Assembly: GCA_002707365.1 (NCBI GenBank)
Contig: PAMQ01000017.1
Span: 114,500-178,499 of the forward strand
DNA: 64,000 bases
Source: Trueperaceae bacterium
GTDB lineage: Bacteria; Deinococcota; Deinococci; Deinococcales; Trueperaceae
Direction of reading: 5' to 3'
The notes under the pieces are model-generated. The model did no database searches, had not been told where the DNA came from, and was given only the letters and a program-made list of their open reading frames with translations. This document shows, piece after piece, positions 47,411-56,582 of the stretch (positions are counted from its first letter, which is position 1; the number at the start of each line of letters is the position of its first letter). The translations under genes were made by a program, and so were the position numbers.

Positions 47411-48562
47411 ATGAAGATGTTCAACAAACCAGCTGCGGTTTTGGCTCTTGAAGACGGAACAATATATAAAGGCTTTGCGTTTGGCTATACCGGTAGGACC
47501 GTTGGTGAAGTGATTTTTAACACCTCTATGACGGGGTATCAAGAGATACTTACCGATCCTAGCTATAACGGGCAAATTGTTACCATGACGTATCCGCACA
47601 TCGGAAATTACGGAGTATCTGTTTACGATATGGAATCAAACAGGCCATACGCTAAAGGATTTATTGTTCGTGAGTTTAGTAGAACTGCCAGTAATCACAG
47701 GTCCAATCAAGATCTACAAAGCTTTATGGAACAGCATAAGATTGTAGGTATTGAAGGTATAGACACACGAGCTCTTACCCGGCGTTTACGTAGTGGTGGC
47801 GTGATTAAAGGCGCAATTATTCATGGTGAGACGAACGCTGAATCAGAGGGAGCGTTGGTTCGTCAAGCCAGAGAGCATGAAGACATAGACGGGAGGGATA
47901 TGACTCCTGAGGTGACAACTGCCCTTCCGTACGCTCGGCCAACCTTTAGAGAGAACCCTAGGGTGGTTGTTATAGATTTTGGTATCAAACACTCGATCGT
48001 GTATAAACTTGAGTTAGCGGGAGCAGAGGTAATAGTAGTGCCAGCACAGACAACCCCAGCTCAAATTATGGCTCTTAACCCTTATGGCCTGGTTCTTTCA
48101 AACGGCCCTGGCGATCCCGATGGGCCGACCTATGCTCACGACACTGTGTGGCAGCTTCTAGGACTGCTGCCGACATATGGGATTTGCCTCGGACATCAGT
48201 TACTGGGATTGGCTGTTGGCGGCCGGAAGTTCAAATTAAAGTATGGTCATCATGGTGCCAACACGCCAGTCAAAAATGTCATTACGGGTGCTGTTGAGAT
48301 AACCAGCCAGAATCACAACTACGCTGTTGATATTGATACCTTACCTAGTAAGCAATTCCAAGCGACACATATTAATCTAAATGATGGCACTCTCGAGGGA
48401 ATGGCTCATACACGTTATCCAGTATTTAGTGTTCAATACCACCCAGAAGCAAGCCCAGGTCCTCATGATGCTGGGTACCTGTTCCACCGATTTATCGAAG
48501 AAGTTAACGCTTTTGAGGGGGCATCTGCTTTACCCGCAGTTAGGAACCAAAGCCTTATTTAG
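47411..48562 (+). CDS. carA: Carbamoyl-phosphate synthase small chain
   Basis: Glutaminase subunit for arginine and pyrimidine synthesis. 383 residues; N-terminal [14 protein letters not shown] and [18 protein letters not shown], class I glutamine amidotransferase with catalytic Cys in [13 protein letters not shown] (~257), [19 protein letters not shown] and the catalytic His/Glu in [13 protein letters not shown] (~340). No carB follows; on the opposite strand lies the DUF4281 gene. Confidence 0.97.
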   Translation: MKMFNKPAAVLALEDGTIYKGFAFGYTGRTVGEVIFNTSMTGYQEILTDPSYNGQIVTMTYPHIGNYGVSVYDMESNRPYAKGFIVREFSRTASNHRSNQDLQSFMEQHKIVGIEGIDTRALTRRLRSGGVIKGAIIHGETNAESEGALVRQAREHEDIDGRDMTPEVTTALPYARPTFRENPRVVVIDFGIKHSIVYKLELAGAEVIVVPAQTTPAQIMALNPYGLVLSNGPGDPDGPTYAHDTVWQLLGLLPTYGICLGHQLLGLAVGGRKFKLKYGHHGANTPVKNVITGAVEITSQNHNYAVDIDTLPSKQFQATHINLNDGTLEGMAHTRYPVFSVQYHPEASPGPHDAGYLFHRFIEEVNAFEGASALPAVRNQSLI

Positions 48563-48599
48563 CTCATTAGACGAAGTCATAAGATTGAAGTGTAAAAAC

Positions 48600-49028
48600 T
48601 CAGTTTAGCGTTTGGGCAGGATCATTCCGCATTTTACGTTGGCGGGATAGTAGGTAGAGGCCTAAACCGAGAGGACCTGCAAACATTGTCAGAATGAGGT
48701 AAAAACCAGACCGGATCCTCCAGTATTTAGCGTCTCGAAATATCCAAACCCCGGCGAATAAGTCCAATGTTATGAAATGTGTCCAAGCAACTACCACGCC
48801 CCAGTCACTTGAGAGAACAGATTTAAGCCCTTCAAAACTGAGATTAAATCCCCCAAGGTTGGTAGAAATAGCTGAGGCTATTACAAGAAAGTAAATACAT
48901 CCAAAGGCTATAAAAGGCCAATAGCTAGTGACAAGGTTTTGTGTGAACTTGTTACGCGGGAAAAGAATCATGGAGACCCAGAACGGTATTGATAATAATT
49001 GAATGAGCTGCAAGAAATTATCGGCCAT
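48600..49028 (-). CDS. DUF4281/ABA4-like membrane protein
   Basis: 142 residues with four hydrophobic helices. The second half carries the family block VVVAWTHFITLDLFAGVWIF (~88) and AGPLGLGLYLLSRQ (~118), seen in the ABA4-like family, whose plant member is needed for neoxanthin formation. Bacterial members are uncharacterised; a link to carotenoids is inference only. Confidence 0.75.
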   Translation of the reverse strand: MADNFLQLIQLLSIPFWVSMILFPRNKFTQNLVTSYWPFIAFGCIYFLVIASAISTNLGGFNLSFEGLKSVLSSDWGVVVAWTHFITLDLFAGVWIFRDAKYWRIRSGFYLILTMFAGPLGLGLYLLSRQRKMRNDPAQTLN

Positions 49029-49123
49029 GAGTTAGTTTAGTCGATATGAATTCGGATTGATTTGATCAATAAACAATCCCGGTTCTTATTGCCAATCTAG
49101 TTAGCCAAGAGAAGTATGAAAAG

Positions 49124-49570
49124 TTACAGTTCATTGGTATCGTACCAAAGTGTCACTGGCCCCATATTTACTAACTCAATTTCCATCTCAGCTCCGAAGA
49201 CCCCTGTGGCAACCGAGGCGTCCTCATCAGAAGCCTGAGCGATAAATTCTTTATACAGAGGCTCAGCAATCTCGGAAGGAGCAGCTTCGGAGAATCCTGG
49301 TCGATTGCCACGTTTTAGCTCTGCGAAGAGGGTGAATTGACTAACTACAAGCATCGATCCGTTAGCGGTTTTGAGGTCAAAGTTCATCCGGCCCGCTCCG
49401 TCAGGAAAGAGGCGAGCCCTTATGATTTTTTTTGCGAGTGCCTGAGCGTCTCTCGTACTGTCGCACAGGCCGATACCTAAAAACACCAACAAGCCTTTAT
49501 CTATTTGGCTTAATGTGTCTCCGTTTACTTTTACCTCTGCTCGTGAGACTCTTTGTACGAGGGCTCTCAT
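49124..49570 (-). CDS. dtd: D-aminoacyl-tRNA deacylase
   Basis: Removes D-amino acids from tRNA. 148 residues; MRALVQRVSRAEVKVNG start, GLLVFLGIG, GSMLVVSQFTLFAELKRGNRPGFSEAA with the SQxT motif (~80), and VNMGPVTLWYDT with the Gly-cisPro motif. AAAGGAGG ribosome site. Confidence 0.96.
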   Translation of the reverse strand: MRALVQRVSRAEVKVNGDTLSQIDKGLLVFLGIGLCDSTRDAQALAKKIIRARLFPDGAGRMNFDLKTANGSMLVVSQFTLFAELKRGNRPGFSEAAPSEIAEPLYKEFIAQASDEDASVATGVFGAEMEIELVNMGPVTLWYDTNEL

Positions 49571-49680
49571 TTTTTGTAGGCCTCCTTTACGACGTCAAAA
49601 TTCATTGTCTAACATTTTCTCTTCCAAGGTTAATTACCTGGAAATTATTAAAGTAAATTCTTTTTGAAAGAAGTCGTACT

Positions 49681-50268
49681 TTATAAAGCATCTTCTAAAG
49701 ATTTGGGTCCAAGGGTATCCAAATGCTTTTTGAGGGCCTTCATGTCCTCCCACATTTGCCATTTGGGACCCCCTTGGTCACGACTGGGGTTCCTTAGTAG
49801 ATAAGCTGGGTGAAACAGGGGGAAAATAGGAATTTGGTTCCATGAGTACCATTTACCGTGAGTTTTCGTAATCCCATCCAAGGTCTGAAGAAAATATCGA
49901 GTAGGAACATTACCGAGTGTTGCAATAACCTGTGGTTGGATAAGGTTGATCTGTTCCATCAAGACAGGTGTGCTAGCCGCAATCTCGGCGGGCTTGGGGT
50001 TACGGTTCTTGGGCGGCCTAAATTTGACGATATTAGTTATATAAATATCGTCCCGGGTGATTCCTACACTCGAAATAATCTTATCGAGAAGTTGGCCAGC
50101 CCTACCGACAAAGGGGCGGCCACTTTGATCTTCTTCTTGGCCAGGCCCTTCACCGATCAACATAAGGTCAGCGTTCGGATTACCTTCGCCAAATACTTGA
50201 TTCTCGCTTAAATCGGAGAGGGCTTGTGGTTTCTGCGAAGCAAGGCGTTCAAGTTCATCCAAGGTCAC
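49681..50268 (-). CDS. Family-4-type uracil-DNA glycosylase without cluster cysteines
   Basis: Removes uracil from DNA. 195 residues with the family core VFGEGNPNADLMLIGEGPG (~25-43), EEDQSGRPFVGRAGQLLD, YITNIVKFRPPKNRNPKP and the motif HPAYLLRNP (~152). The N-terminal Cys pair and the Cys of the VKCRPP and AACRP-type segments that hold the 4Fe-4S cluster in family 4 are replaced (VKFRPP, AASTP), and the protein has no Cys at all. GTG start with TATGCT six bases upstream. Confidence 0.88.
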   Translation of the reverse strand: MTLDELERLASQKPQALSDLSENQVFGEGNPNADLMLIGEGPGQEEDQSGRPFVGRAGQLLDKIISSVGITRDDIYITNIVKFRPPKNRNPKPAEIAASTPVLMEQINLIQPQVIATLGNVPTRYFLQTLDGITKTHGKWYSWNQIPIFPLFHPAYLLRNPSRDQGGPKWQMWEDMKALKKHLDTLGPKSLEDAL

Positions 50269-50274
50269 GAGTTA

Positions 50275-50280
50275 AGCATA
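50275..50280 (-). promoter_or_regulatory. -10 box, leaderless UDG gene
   Basis: TATGCT on the minus strand, six bases before the GTG start at 50268. Confidence 0.5.
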
Positions 50281-50346
50281 CCAATGTCGCTGATTGAGAA
50301 ATCCTGATGTGTTCATAAATCGGCAGGAAGAGGCAAATTACAAATG

Positions 50347-50372
50347 GATGGACCGAAAAAAATCGGTCCATC
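50347..50372. repeat. Stem-loop GATGGACCGA
   Basis: Perfect 10-bp arms with six A in the loop. No U-tract follows, so terminator function is doubtful. Confidence 0.55.
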
Positions 50373-50505
50373 TAAATTCGAGTAATTACGTTCAACCCTA
50401 TATAGGTGGTCGCAAAAAATCTAGAGACTATTGCCGGGCCATATAGGGTTATTTTTACAGGTTTGGTTTCGTGAACGCATAACCACGTCTAGGTTATTTG
50501 CAAAT

Positions 50506-50574
50506 ATCCTAATCCTGACCTAATTATTTAAGCTGATGTTGATTAATAGGTTAATCATCGAACTGGATTAGGAT
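50506..50574. repeat. Inverted repeat ATCCTAATCC with inner palindrome
   Basis: Outer perfect 10-bp arms 49 nt apart, inner 6-bp arms GATTAA/TTAATC. Possible operator array or cruciform. Confidence 0.4.
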
Positions 50575-50766
50575 TACTTTGTGTCGGTGTACTTAACATG
50601 GGGCTTTAGCTAATTGCGGTCTAATGATTGTGTAAATCTTAATTAGGTTCTAGTTGTTTCTTACGCTATTTGATGGAATCAATTAGCTGTGATACTTACT
50701 GCTGGTTACGTGACCTTCACTAAAAGATTAATCTTTCAGATTTGGGGTTTGTGGTCCTAGTTGAGG

Positions 50767-50820
50767 CAAGATCCCAGGCAATATCAGGCCTTCAAAGGCC
50801 TGATATTGCCTGGGATCTTG
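50767..50820. repeat. 54-nt perfect palindrome (26-bp arms, 2-nt loop)
   Basis: Left arm 50767-50792 and right arm 50795-50820 are exact reverse complements around the dinucleotide CA. The right arm and loop cover the last 12 codons and stop of the zinc-ribbon gene; the left arm is its mirror image outside the gene. No T-run adjoins. Confidence 0.9.
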
Positions 50821-51008
50821 ATGGTTGCATCTGATGTGAGGAGGTCTCCGAGGTCTTGTTGTAACCTTGCAGCGTCCTTCCAATCGGACTGGAAATAGCA
50901 AGATTCACATTCCAGCTCTGTGAATCCTTCTGTGAAATAAAAAGTTACTGTCTGCTTGCTTCCACAATTTGGGCAAGGAATTCCTTCTTTAAAACCCTCC
51001 GCATCCAT
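50784..51008 (-). CDS. Small zinc-ribbon protein
   Basis: 74 residues with two Cys pairs, PCPNCGSKQ (~12-15) and LECESCYFQ (~34-37), the spacing of a rubredoxin-knuckle zinc ribbon. The C-terminus (residues 62-74) is encoded within the long palindrome, so the native end of the protein may have been altered by the inverted duplication. Otherwise unrecognised; ATG at 51008. Confidence 0.65.
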   Translation of the reverse strand: MDAEGFKEGIPCPNCGSKQTVTFYFTEGFTELECESCYFQSDWKDAARLQQDLGDLLTSDATIKIPGNIRPLKA

Positions 51009-51078
51009 GTTGTTTAGTCTAACGCATTGATTCGACTACTCTTTAGGGGTACCGCATTTGGCGTGACCTAAGTGACCT

Positions 51079-52089
51079 TCATTGCTTGTTGTTTGGTGGT
51101 GCTTCTTCTAGTTCTTCTGCTATTGCCTGTAATACAAGATCCTGAGTTGCGTCAATGCCAGCGTCTACAGTGGCCCCTGCTGCTACGATATGGCCACCGC
51201 CACCAAGGCCTAAGCATATTTTCTGAGCTGAAACACCGTGACGCGTACGGATACTTACTTTTGTGGTGGTTCCCCGCTCTTTTAGGAGCACTGCAATCGA
51301 AGTACCCTCTGCGTAACGGATTAGCCCAATAAAATCTTCTGAATCTAGTAAAGCTCCGCCTGGGCCACTCCGCATTTGATCTGTAACGCGGGCGAGAATC
51401 ACTCTGTCATCCAAAGCGAAATCCACTGTGGACATGACTTGTGCGAGGAGAACATAGTATTCCTTGGGGCGCCATTGCAGTCTATCGGTAAGTTCAGCAT
51501 AGTTCAGTCCCGTCGAGAGAAGTGCAGCTACGGCTTGTAAGGCATCTGGGGAGGTATTAGCAAAAGTAAGGAAGCCAGTATCAGTAAGAATACCGGTGAG
51601 GCATGGTATTGACAGATCTTGGTTCCAGGACACCCCAAGGTGTTCAACCAAGTCTTTGATTATTAAAGCGGTAGCGGCTTTGTTAGGGTCTATTAAGGAA
51701 TAGTCGCCGAATAATTCGTTGGTTCCGTGATGATCAATGTTGATGGTCATTTTGGCTGATTCCATAGTTACGCCGGCTACTCGTGACGCTGTTGCAGCAT
51801 CAAGTGTAATAAGTAGAGATTCGGCTAGTGAGAAATCTATTTGGGGGACCAATTCATTCGGTTGGGGCAGAAATTCCAGAAAGTTTGGTACTACAAGGCT
51901 AACTATTGTCGATTTGCCCATAATCTTTAGGGCACGGTTGAGCGTTAAGGTACTTCCGACCGCGTCGCCATCAGGGTCTACATGAGTCGCAAGGACAATA
52001 GGGCCTTGCCAGCCTAAAAGGAAATTAGCGATTTCAGTAAGTTTCTCATGGTAATTGGACTCAACGTTACTTTGTTCATTTGATGTCAT
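51079..52089 (-). CDS. nrnA: DHH-family oligoribonuclease/pAp phosphatase (NrnA-like)
   Basis: Degrades 2-5 nt RNA and/or pAp. 336 residues; DHH motifs THVDPDGDAVGS (~36), LITLDAATASR (~93), NIDHHGTNELFGD (~115), TGILTDTGFL (~166), and the DHHA1 end GLGGGGHIVAAGA (~302). TATCAT seven bases before the ATG. Confidence 0.92.
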   Translation of the reverse strand: MTSNEQSNVESNYHEKLTEIANFLLGWQGPIVLATHVDPDGDAVGSTLTLNRALKIMGKSTIVSLVVPNFLEFLPQPNELVPQIDFSLAESLLITLDAATASRVAGVTMESAKMTINIDHHGTNELFGDYSLIDPNKAATALIIKDLVEHLGVSWNQDLSIPCLTGILTDTGFLTFANTSPDALQAVAALLSTGLNYAELTDRLQWRPKEYYVLLAQVMSTVDFALDDRVILARVTDQMRSGPGGALLDSEDFIGLIRYAEGTSIAVLLKERGTTTKVSIRTRHGVSAQKICLGLGGGGHIVAAGATVDAGIDATQDLVLQAIAEELEEAPPNNKQ

Positions 52090-52096
52090 AAAGACG

Positions 52097-52102
52097 ATGA
52101 TA
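52097..52102 (-). promoter_or_regulatory. -10 box, leaderless nrnA
   Basis: TATCAT on the minus strand, seven bases before the ATG at 52089. Confidence 0.5.
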
Positions 52103-52155
52103 ACCGCGAGTACGGTTCAGGGTGCCATCTGAATTAATTAAGGTGGTGGAGTAGA

Positions 52156-53427
52156 TTGTTGCTTAACTGGCAGTTTCTGAACTCTTTAAGCCGGATAATG
52201 ATAAATGTGCCAATAAGTTTTAAGTCTCGATTTCCAGAGAACAATATTGGTCGAGGTCATCTCCTTCTTTTTGCCCTTCTAGGTGTTGCGGCGATGATTG
52301 TGGATGATTCGCAGCCTAAACCCGCAGCGGTAAAGGTTAATGAAATACCGCCACCCGTAATTGAGGCCAGCGGGAAGTTCGCGTTAGTATTCCAAGAGTC
52401 CCGGGCTGCTACTTTACGTATCGAAGCCCGGTTTAAAGGACAAAAAACTACGCCAACCCCGATAGGCATTGGTAGCGGGTTTTTTGTAAGTGAAGCTGGC
52501 CATGTAATGACTGCTTATCACGTTGTAGAGTCTCAGCGAATCAACAATTGGCCTGTAGAATATGTGGGGATAACGTCTAGTGGTGAAGAATATGCCCTAA
52601 AGCTAATTGGTTTTGATGCTTATGTTGATCTTGCTATGCTTAAAACTGATACCCAAAAGCCAGTACCTTACCTTCAACTAGCTCTTGACCCGCCGCGACC
52701 GGGCCAAGAAATTGTGACAATTGGAAATAGTAGGGGCGAGTATTTGGAAGATCGTAGTGGACAAGTAACTCGTCTGGGGGTTGGGGCGCCAGAGGCGACA
52801 TTTGCAGACGGCACGATAGAGCTTACCGCTTCTCTCGGACCTGGTGACTCTGGCGGCCCAGTCCTAAATGGTAATGGTCGGGTAATTGGCGTAGTAAGTT
52901 ACATTAGCTTTAACCCGAAAGAAATGAGTTCAGAGGAAAGCGGATTTATTCCCCCATTCTTGCTAGGTCGTAAATTACCCAGAGATTTTGCATCTTATGC
53001 GGTTCCTCTATTGAAGGACGGTAAGATAGTTGAAGCATTGTTTTTGGGAGTAGCCCGAGATATTCCCGTAATCGGATTTAGCTGGGCTGGTTTCGATTAT
53101 GAGCCTCTTAGAGATAAAGAGCTTGATCTAGGGCGTGAGCCTGGGACAGTTATTGGTAATATTGCCAATGGTGGCCCAGCCGCGGTAGCTGGACTAAGAG
53201 GTATCCAGAGTTATCCGATCTTTGATTCTGGCCGGCGGGTAGGCACTCGGATTGAAGCCGACGTAATTGTTGCTGTAGATGAAGAGGGGACGCCCAATTT
53301 TCATTCCTTAGTTGAGGTCCTGCGGCGCAGAAACGTCGGTCAGGAAGTAAAGCTAACTGTTCAGCGGGGAAAAGAGACCCTGAGGATCAACTTAAAACTC
53401 GGTGCAAGGCGACTAGTGTTCAGATGA
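52156..53427 (+). CDS. HtrA/DegP-like trypsin-type serine protease with PDZ
   Basis: 423 residues: an N-terminal membrane anchor (~34-50, GHLLLFALLGVAAMIV), a trypsin-like domain with His in VMTAYHVVES (~118), Asp in DAYVDLAMLKTD (~155) and Ser in ASLGPGDSGGPVLNG (~232), then one PDZ domain (~320-415). A periplasmic quality-control role is typical of the family. TTG 52156 follows GGTGGTGGAG; ATG 52198 is the alternative. Confidence 0.9.
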   Translation: MLLNWQFLNSLSRIMINVPISFKSRFPENNIGRGHLLLFALLGVAAMIVDDSQPKPAAVKVNEIPPPVIEASGKFALVFQESRAATLRIEARFKGQKTTPTPIGIGSGFFVSEAGHVMTAYHVVESQRINNWPVEYVGITSSGEEYALKLIGFDAYVDLAMLKTDTQKPVPYLQLALDPPRPGQEIVTIGNSRGEYLEDRSGQVTRLGVGAPEATFADGTIELTASLGPGDSGGPVLNGNGRVIGVVSYISFNPKEMSSEESGFIPPFLLGRKLPRDFASYAVPLLKDGKIVEALFLGVARDIPVIGFSWAGFDYEPLRDKELDLGREPGTVIGNIANGGPAAVAGLRGIQSYPIFDSGRRVGTRIEADVIVAVDEEGTPNFHSLVEVLRRRNVGQEVKLTVQRGKETLRINLKLGARRLVFR

Positions 53428-53501
53428 ACCATTGTTTCCAGAGGAGAATATTAAACGACTATCGAAACAAGAAAGTAAAGTTCAGATAAGGTGCAGGGCT
53501 T

Positions 53502-53578
53502 TGGTGGGCGATGGTGGATTTGAACCACCGACCTCGTCGTTATCAGCGACGCGCTCTAACCGACTGAGCTAATCGCCC
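53502..53578 (-). tRNA. tRNA-Ile (GAU anticodon)
   Basis: 77 nt with encoded CCA: acceptor GGGCGAT/ATCGCCC, anticodon stem CGTCG/CGACG with loop CTGATAA (anticodon GAT), T-loop TTCAAAT. Stands alone, not in an rRNA operon. A CAGCCG/CGGCTG hairpin lies in the 5' leader. Confidence 0.97.
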
Positions 53579-53601
53579 TTGTTCAGCCGAAAACGGCTGC
53601 G

Positions 53602-53630
53602 AGTCTATCATGGGGATGAGGGGCGGTCAA
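53602..53630 (-). promoter_or_regulatory. Promoter of tRNA-Ile
   Basis: TTGACC (53625-53630) and TAGACT (53602-53607) with 17-nt spacing on the minus strand; same -10 as the tRNA-Gln promoter. Confidence 0.7.
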
Positions 53631-53830
53631 GGAACATTTAGCCTACACAAAAAACATATGAAGAGGTTAAGAAGGTCACGAGGCTGGGGTTTATGCCTAC
53701 AGAGGCCAAAGGTTAGGTAGCCTTGTTCTGCCAATTCACGTGTTTAGTAAGCCTGGGGGGGTAAACCAGTTTTAGAAAAAAGCTTTATCGTGTTGATTGT
53801 TACAAAACCTTTCATTCCAAACGACGATTA

Positions 53831-53873
53831 CCCTTCCTAAACAGTTATAGATTTTACCTGTTGCTAGGAAGGG
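53831..53873. repeat. Inverted repeat upstream of ispH
   Basis: Arms CCCTTCCTA (53831-53839) plus AACAG, and CTGTT plus TAGGAAGGG (53865-53873), with a 13-nt loop and 2-nt bulge. It lies immediately upstream of the ispH -10 box, so it would not be in the mRNA if that is leaderless; operator-like. Confidence 0.5.
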
Positions 53874-53885
53874 CATGACCGCGGT

Positions 53886-53891
53886 TATCAT
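53886..53891 (+). promoter_or_regulatory. -10 box, leaderless ispH
   Basis: TATCAT six bases before ATG 53898; this spacing decides the ispH start over ATG 53892. Confidence 0.5.
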
Positions 53892-53897
53892 ATGTGT

Positions 53898-54911
53898 ATG
53901 ATCGAGCGTATTTATTTGGCTAGGCCTCGTGGGTTTTGTGCCGGCGTGGTAATGGCTATCAAGGCCGTAGAAAACGCTGCTGAAGAGAATGATCTTAGCG
54001 GGGCAGGTGATATATCTGTGTATCACGCTATCGTTCATAACGATACCGTCGTCGGTCGGTTAGAGCGTGACCATGCACTTCATTTTGTAGAAGATCTGGA
54101 AGAGCTACAAGGGATTCGGAACAGGCTTGAGGATCAAGGTAATCGACTGGATTCCACTGTAGTTTTTAGTGCGCATGGCGTTAGTCCATCCGTTAGGGAG
54201 AAGGCCAGCCAATTAGGGCTTACTACGATTGATGCAACCTGCCCGTTGGTTACGAAGGTTCATAGCGAGGCCAAAAAATACGCCCGTTTGGGATATCAGA
54301 TCCTTTTGATAGGTGACTCTTCGCATCATCAGGAGGTTATAGGCACGCTTGGGGAAGCACCTGAAGCAACCACTATGGTTAGTGTCTTAGGGAACCGCAA
54401 GTACGATCCTGACCTTGCAGATCCCTACACTGTTGAGGTGCCAGATCCAAACCGGGTAGCTGTATTGACTCAAACTACCTTATCGGTTGATGATACGCTC
54501 CGAACAGTAGAAGTTCTTCGCCGTCGATTCCCAAAATTGGTTGTACCGCCCAGAGACGATCTTTGTTTTGCCACCAAAAATCGTCAGGATGCCGTTAAGG
54601 CTATTGCGCCTAATGTGGATCTCTTCCTTGTAGTCACGAGTGATTATAGTTCAAACGGGATGCGGCTATTTGAGTTGGCTGAAAGCCTAACAAATAGGGC
54701 TTATCGGGTAGAAGGCCCTGAAGGACTTAAGGAGAGTTGGTTCAGAGATTCGAGGAGCGTAGGAATCACTTCGGCTGCTTCTACGCCGGAAGATCTAGTG
54801 CAAAGTATTGTTACCTGGTTTAGAGACCTAAATCCGGATCTTGGCCTTATTGAAGAGGGAGATTGGGAGGATATCGCCTTTAGGCACCCAGTTAGAGTCC
54901 CTCCATCGTGA
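53898..54911 (+). CDS. ispH: 4-hydroxy-3-methylbut-2-enyl diphosphate reductase
   Basis: Last step of the MEP pathway, giving IPP and DMAPP. About 337 residues; cluster Cys in [13 protein letters not shown] (~12), [11 protein letters not shown] (~110) and [11 protein letters not shown] (~222); [10 protein letters not shown] and [11 protein letters not shown] bind substrate. Overlaps dusA by four bases (GTGA). Confidence 0.95.
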   Translation: MIERIYLARPRGFCAGVVMAIKAVENAAEENDLSGAGDISVYHAIVHNDTVVGRLERDHALHFVEDLEELQGIRNRLEDQGNRLDSTVVFSAHGVSPSVREKASQLGLTTIDATCPLVTKVHSEAKKYARLGYQILLIGDSSHHQEVIGTLGEAPEATTMVSVLGNRKYDPDLADPYTVEVPDPNRVAVLTQTTLSVDDTLRTVEVLRRRFPKLVVPPRDDLCFATKNRQDAVKAIAPNVDLFLVVTSDYSSNGMRLFELAESLTNRAYRVEGPEGLKESWFRDSRSVGITSAASTPEDLVQSIVTWFRDLNPDLGLIEEGDWEDIAFRHPVRVPPS

Positions 54912-55933
54912 AGAATCAAAAAGTGGGAAAGTTGGAAAGGTGGCCGGTTAGCGTTGCTCCGATGATGGATCGGACAGATCGGCACTTCCGGGCTTTTATG
55001 CGTCTAATCAGTTCAAAGGCTCTCCTATACTCTGAGATGATTACAACTTCCGCCATACTGCACGGTAATCGACAGCATCTTCTCGGTTTTAGTGCTCAAG
55101 AAAAGCCGCTCTCGTTGCAGCTGGGTGGTGACGATCCCCGTGCTTTAGCAGAGTGCGCTACCGTTGCTGAAGGACTGGGTTATGACGAAGTCAATCTTAA
55201 TGTTGGTTGTCCTAGCAATCGTGTACAAGAGGCTAATTTTGGGGCCTGCTTAATGAAGATTCCTGAAAAAGTGGCTGAAGGCGTTCAAGCCATGCGTAAT
55301 GCAGTGAATATTCCAGTTACGGTTAAACATAGGATTGGCGTAGACGATAAAGACCACTATAAAGATCTCGCTCATTTTGTGCAGATTGTTGCGGAATCAG
55401 GAGCGCAACGATTCTCAATACATGCCAGGAAGGCGTGGCTTTCAGGTTTAAGCCCTAAGGAGAACAGGGAAATACCGCCCCTTCGATATGAAGATGTTTA
55501 CCGACTTAAAAGTGAATATCCCCAGTTAACTATCGACATCAATGGTGGAGTTACGAAAATAGATCAAATACGGAAACATTTGGAAAACGTAGATGGTGTA
55601 ATGGTTGGACGAGCTGTCTACCAGGACCCATTTTTATTTGCTACGGTTGATCAAGAGTTTTACGGTTCTACTAAGTTCTGTCCGAGTCGGCGGGAGGTTA
55701 TTGAGGGAACAATTGCTTACGCAGAAATGTGGTTAGAGCAAGGTCAAGAGCTTAGGCGAATTTGTCGGCACCTTATCGGCTTGATGAAAGGATGTAAAGG
55801 CGCAAGAAGTTGGAGGAGGACTCTCAGTGAGGGATTTTGCAAGGTCCAAGCAGGAACTGAAGTGTTATTAGCTGCTATCGAAACGGTGCCGGATAATGTT
55901 CTTGATGATAGGCCCCTAATCAAAGAAGCTTAG
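54908..55933 (+). CDS. dusA: tRNA-dihydrouridine synthase A
   Basis: FMN enzyme that reduces uridines in the tRNA D-loop (U20/U20a in DusA). 341 residues; [13 protein letters not shown] (~16), [20 protein letters not shown] with the catalytic Cys (~98-117), and [10 protein letters not shown] support the DusA subgroup over DusB and DusC. GTG start coupled to ispH. Confidence 0.94.
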   Translation: MKNQKVGKLERWPVSVAPMMDRTDRHFRAFMRLISSKALLYSEMITTSAILHGNRQHLLGFSAQEKPLSLQLGGDDPRALAECATVAEGLGYDEVNLNVGCPSNRVQEANFGACLMKIPEKVAEGVQAMRNAVNIPVTVKHRIGVDDKDHYKDLAHFVQIVAESGAQRFSIHARKAWLSGLSPKENREIPPLRYEDVYRLKSEYPQLTIDINGGVTKIDQIRKHLENVDGVMVGRAVYQDPFLFATVDQEFYGSTKFCPSRREVIEGTIAYAEMWLEQGQELRRICRHLIGLMKGCKGARSWRRTLSEGFCKVQAGTEVLLAAIETVPDNVLDDRPLIKEA

Positions 55934-56122
55934 AGTTACAAATACCTTCGACAATAGTTGTTATTCCACAGATATTCCTGAGATTATGCGCTCCTAGGAA
56001 ATATGGAGAGAGCTCTACAAGGTTCCGAGTCACGCGACTACCTCTCGGAACTTATTCGTCCGAATAGTAAGTCTCCTATTTCAAATTCGTCTGGGGAGCC
56101 AGTCGGGTTGTTGAAGCTCTGA

Positions 56123-56128
56123 TAAACT
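56123..56128 (+). promoter_or_regulatory. -10 box, leaderless aroH
   Basis: TAAACT seven bases before the ATG at 56136. Confidence 0.45.
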
Positions 56129-56135
56129 CCATTGT

Positions 56136-56507
56136 ATGGAAAGCTACTGGCTACGAGGAATCCGAGGCGCTACCTCGGTCGAGGAAGATGAAAAAGAGGG
56201 TATCCTTGTCTCGACTGAGGAACTTCTTTCTGCGATGCTTGAAGCAAATAACCTAGATGATTATGAGGTGATTGCAGCTATATTTTTCACGAGTACTCCG
56301 GACCTAGTTTCCGCCTTTCCGGCTGAAGCAGCCCGTCATCTGGGATTGAGCTTAGTCCCACTTCTTTGTTTTCAAGAGATTCCAGTGATTGGTTCGATAC
56401 CGCGTGTGATTAGAATAATGATCCAGGTGAACACAACGAAGAGGCAGGATGAAATAAAGCACATATATCTGGGTGATGCTAGTGCCTTGAGGCCAGATCT
56501 TGTTTAG
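56136..56507 (+). CDS. aroH: Chorismate mutase (AroH type)
   Basis: Monofunctional chorismate mutase of the Bacillus AroH fold, chorismate to prephenate. 123 residues; WLRGIRGATSVEEDEKEGIL with active-site Arg (~7), IFFTSTPDLVSAFPAEAARHLG (with the Glu pocket) and VIRIMIQVNTT with the late Arg. Usual length. Confidence 0.94.
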   Translation: MESYWLRGIRGATSVEEDEKEGILVSTEELLSAMLEANNLDDYEVIAAIFFTSTPDLVSAFPAEAARHLGLSLVPLLCFQEIPVIGSIPRVIRIMIQVNTTKRQDEIKHIYLGDASALRPDLV

Positions 56508-56582
56508 GAACTAAATAGGACCTAAGACGGATTGGCGTCTTAACTTTAGACGCTTTTGCAACTAAAGAATGGGGATGCTTAG

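Larger units (their letters stand above)
50281..50766. other. AT-rich intergenic region with nested inverted repeats
   Basis: About 490 nt without a supportable gene. It holds a 10-bp stem GATGGACCGA/TCGGTCCATC with an A6 loop (50347-50372), a 10-bp inverted pair ATCCTAATCC/GGATTAGGAT (50506-50515 and 50565-50574), and inside it GATTAA/TTAATC (about 50541-50556). TTAGG-like words recur. Confidence 0.5.

Noticed and set aside
50281..50766. Replication origin in the AT-rich gap
   Set aside because: No cluster of DnaA boxes (TTATCCACA-like) and no dnaA, dnaN or parAB genes nearby.
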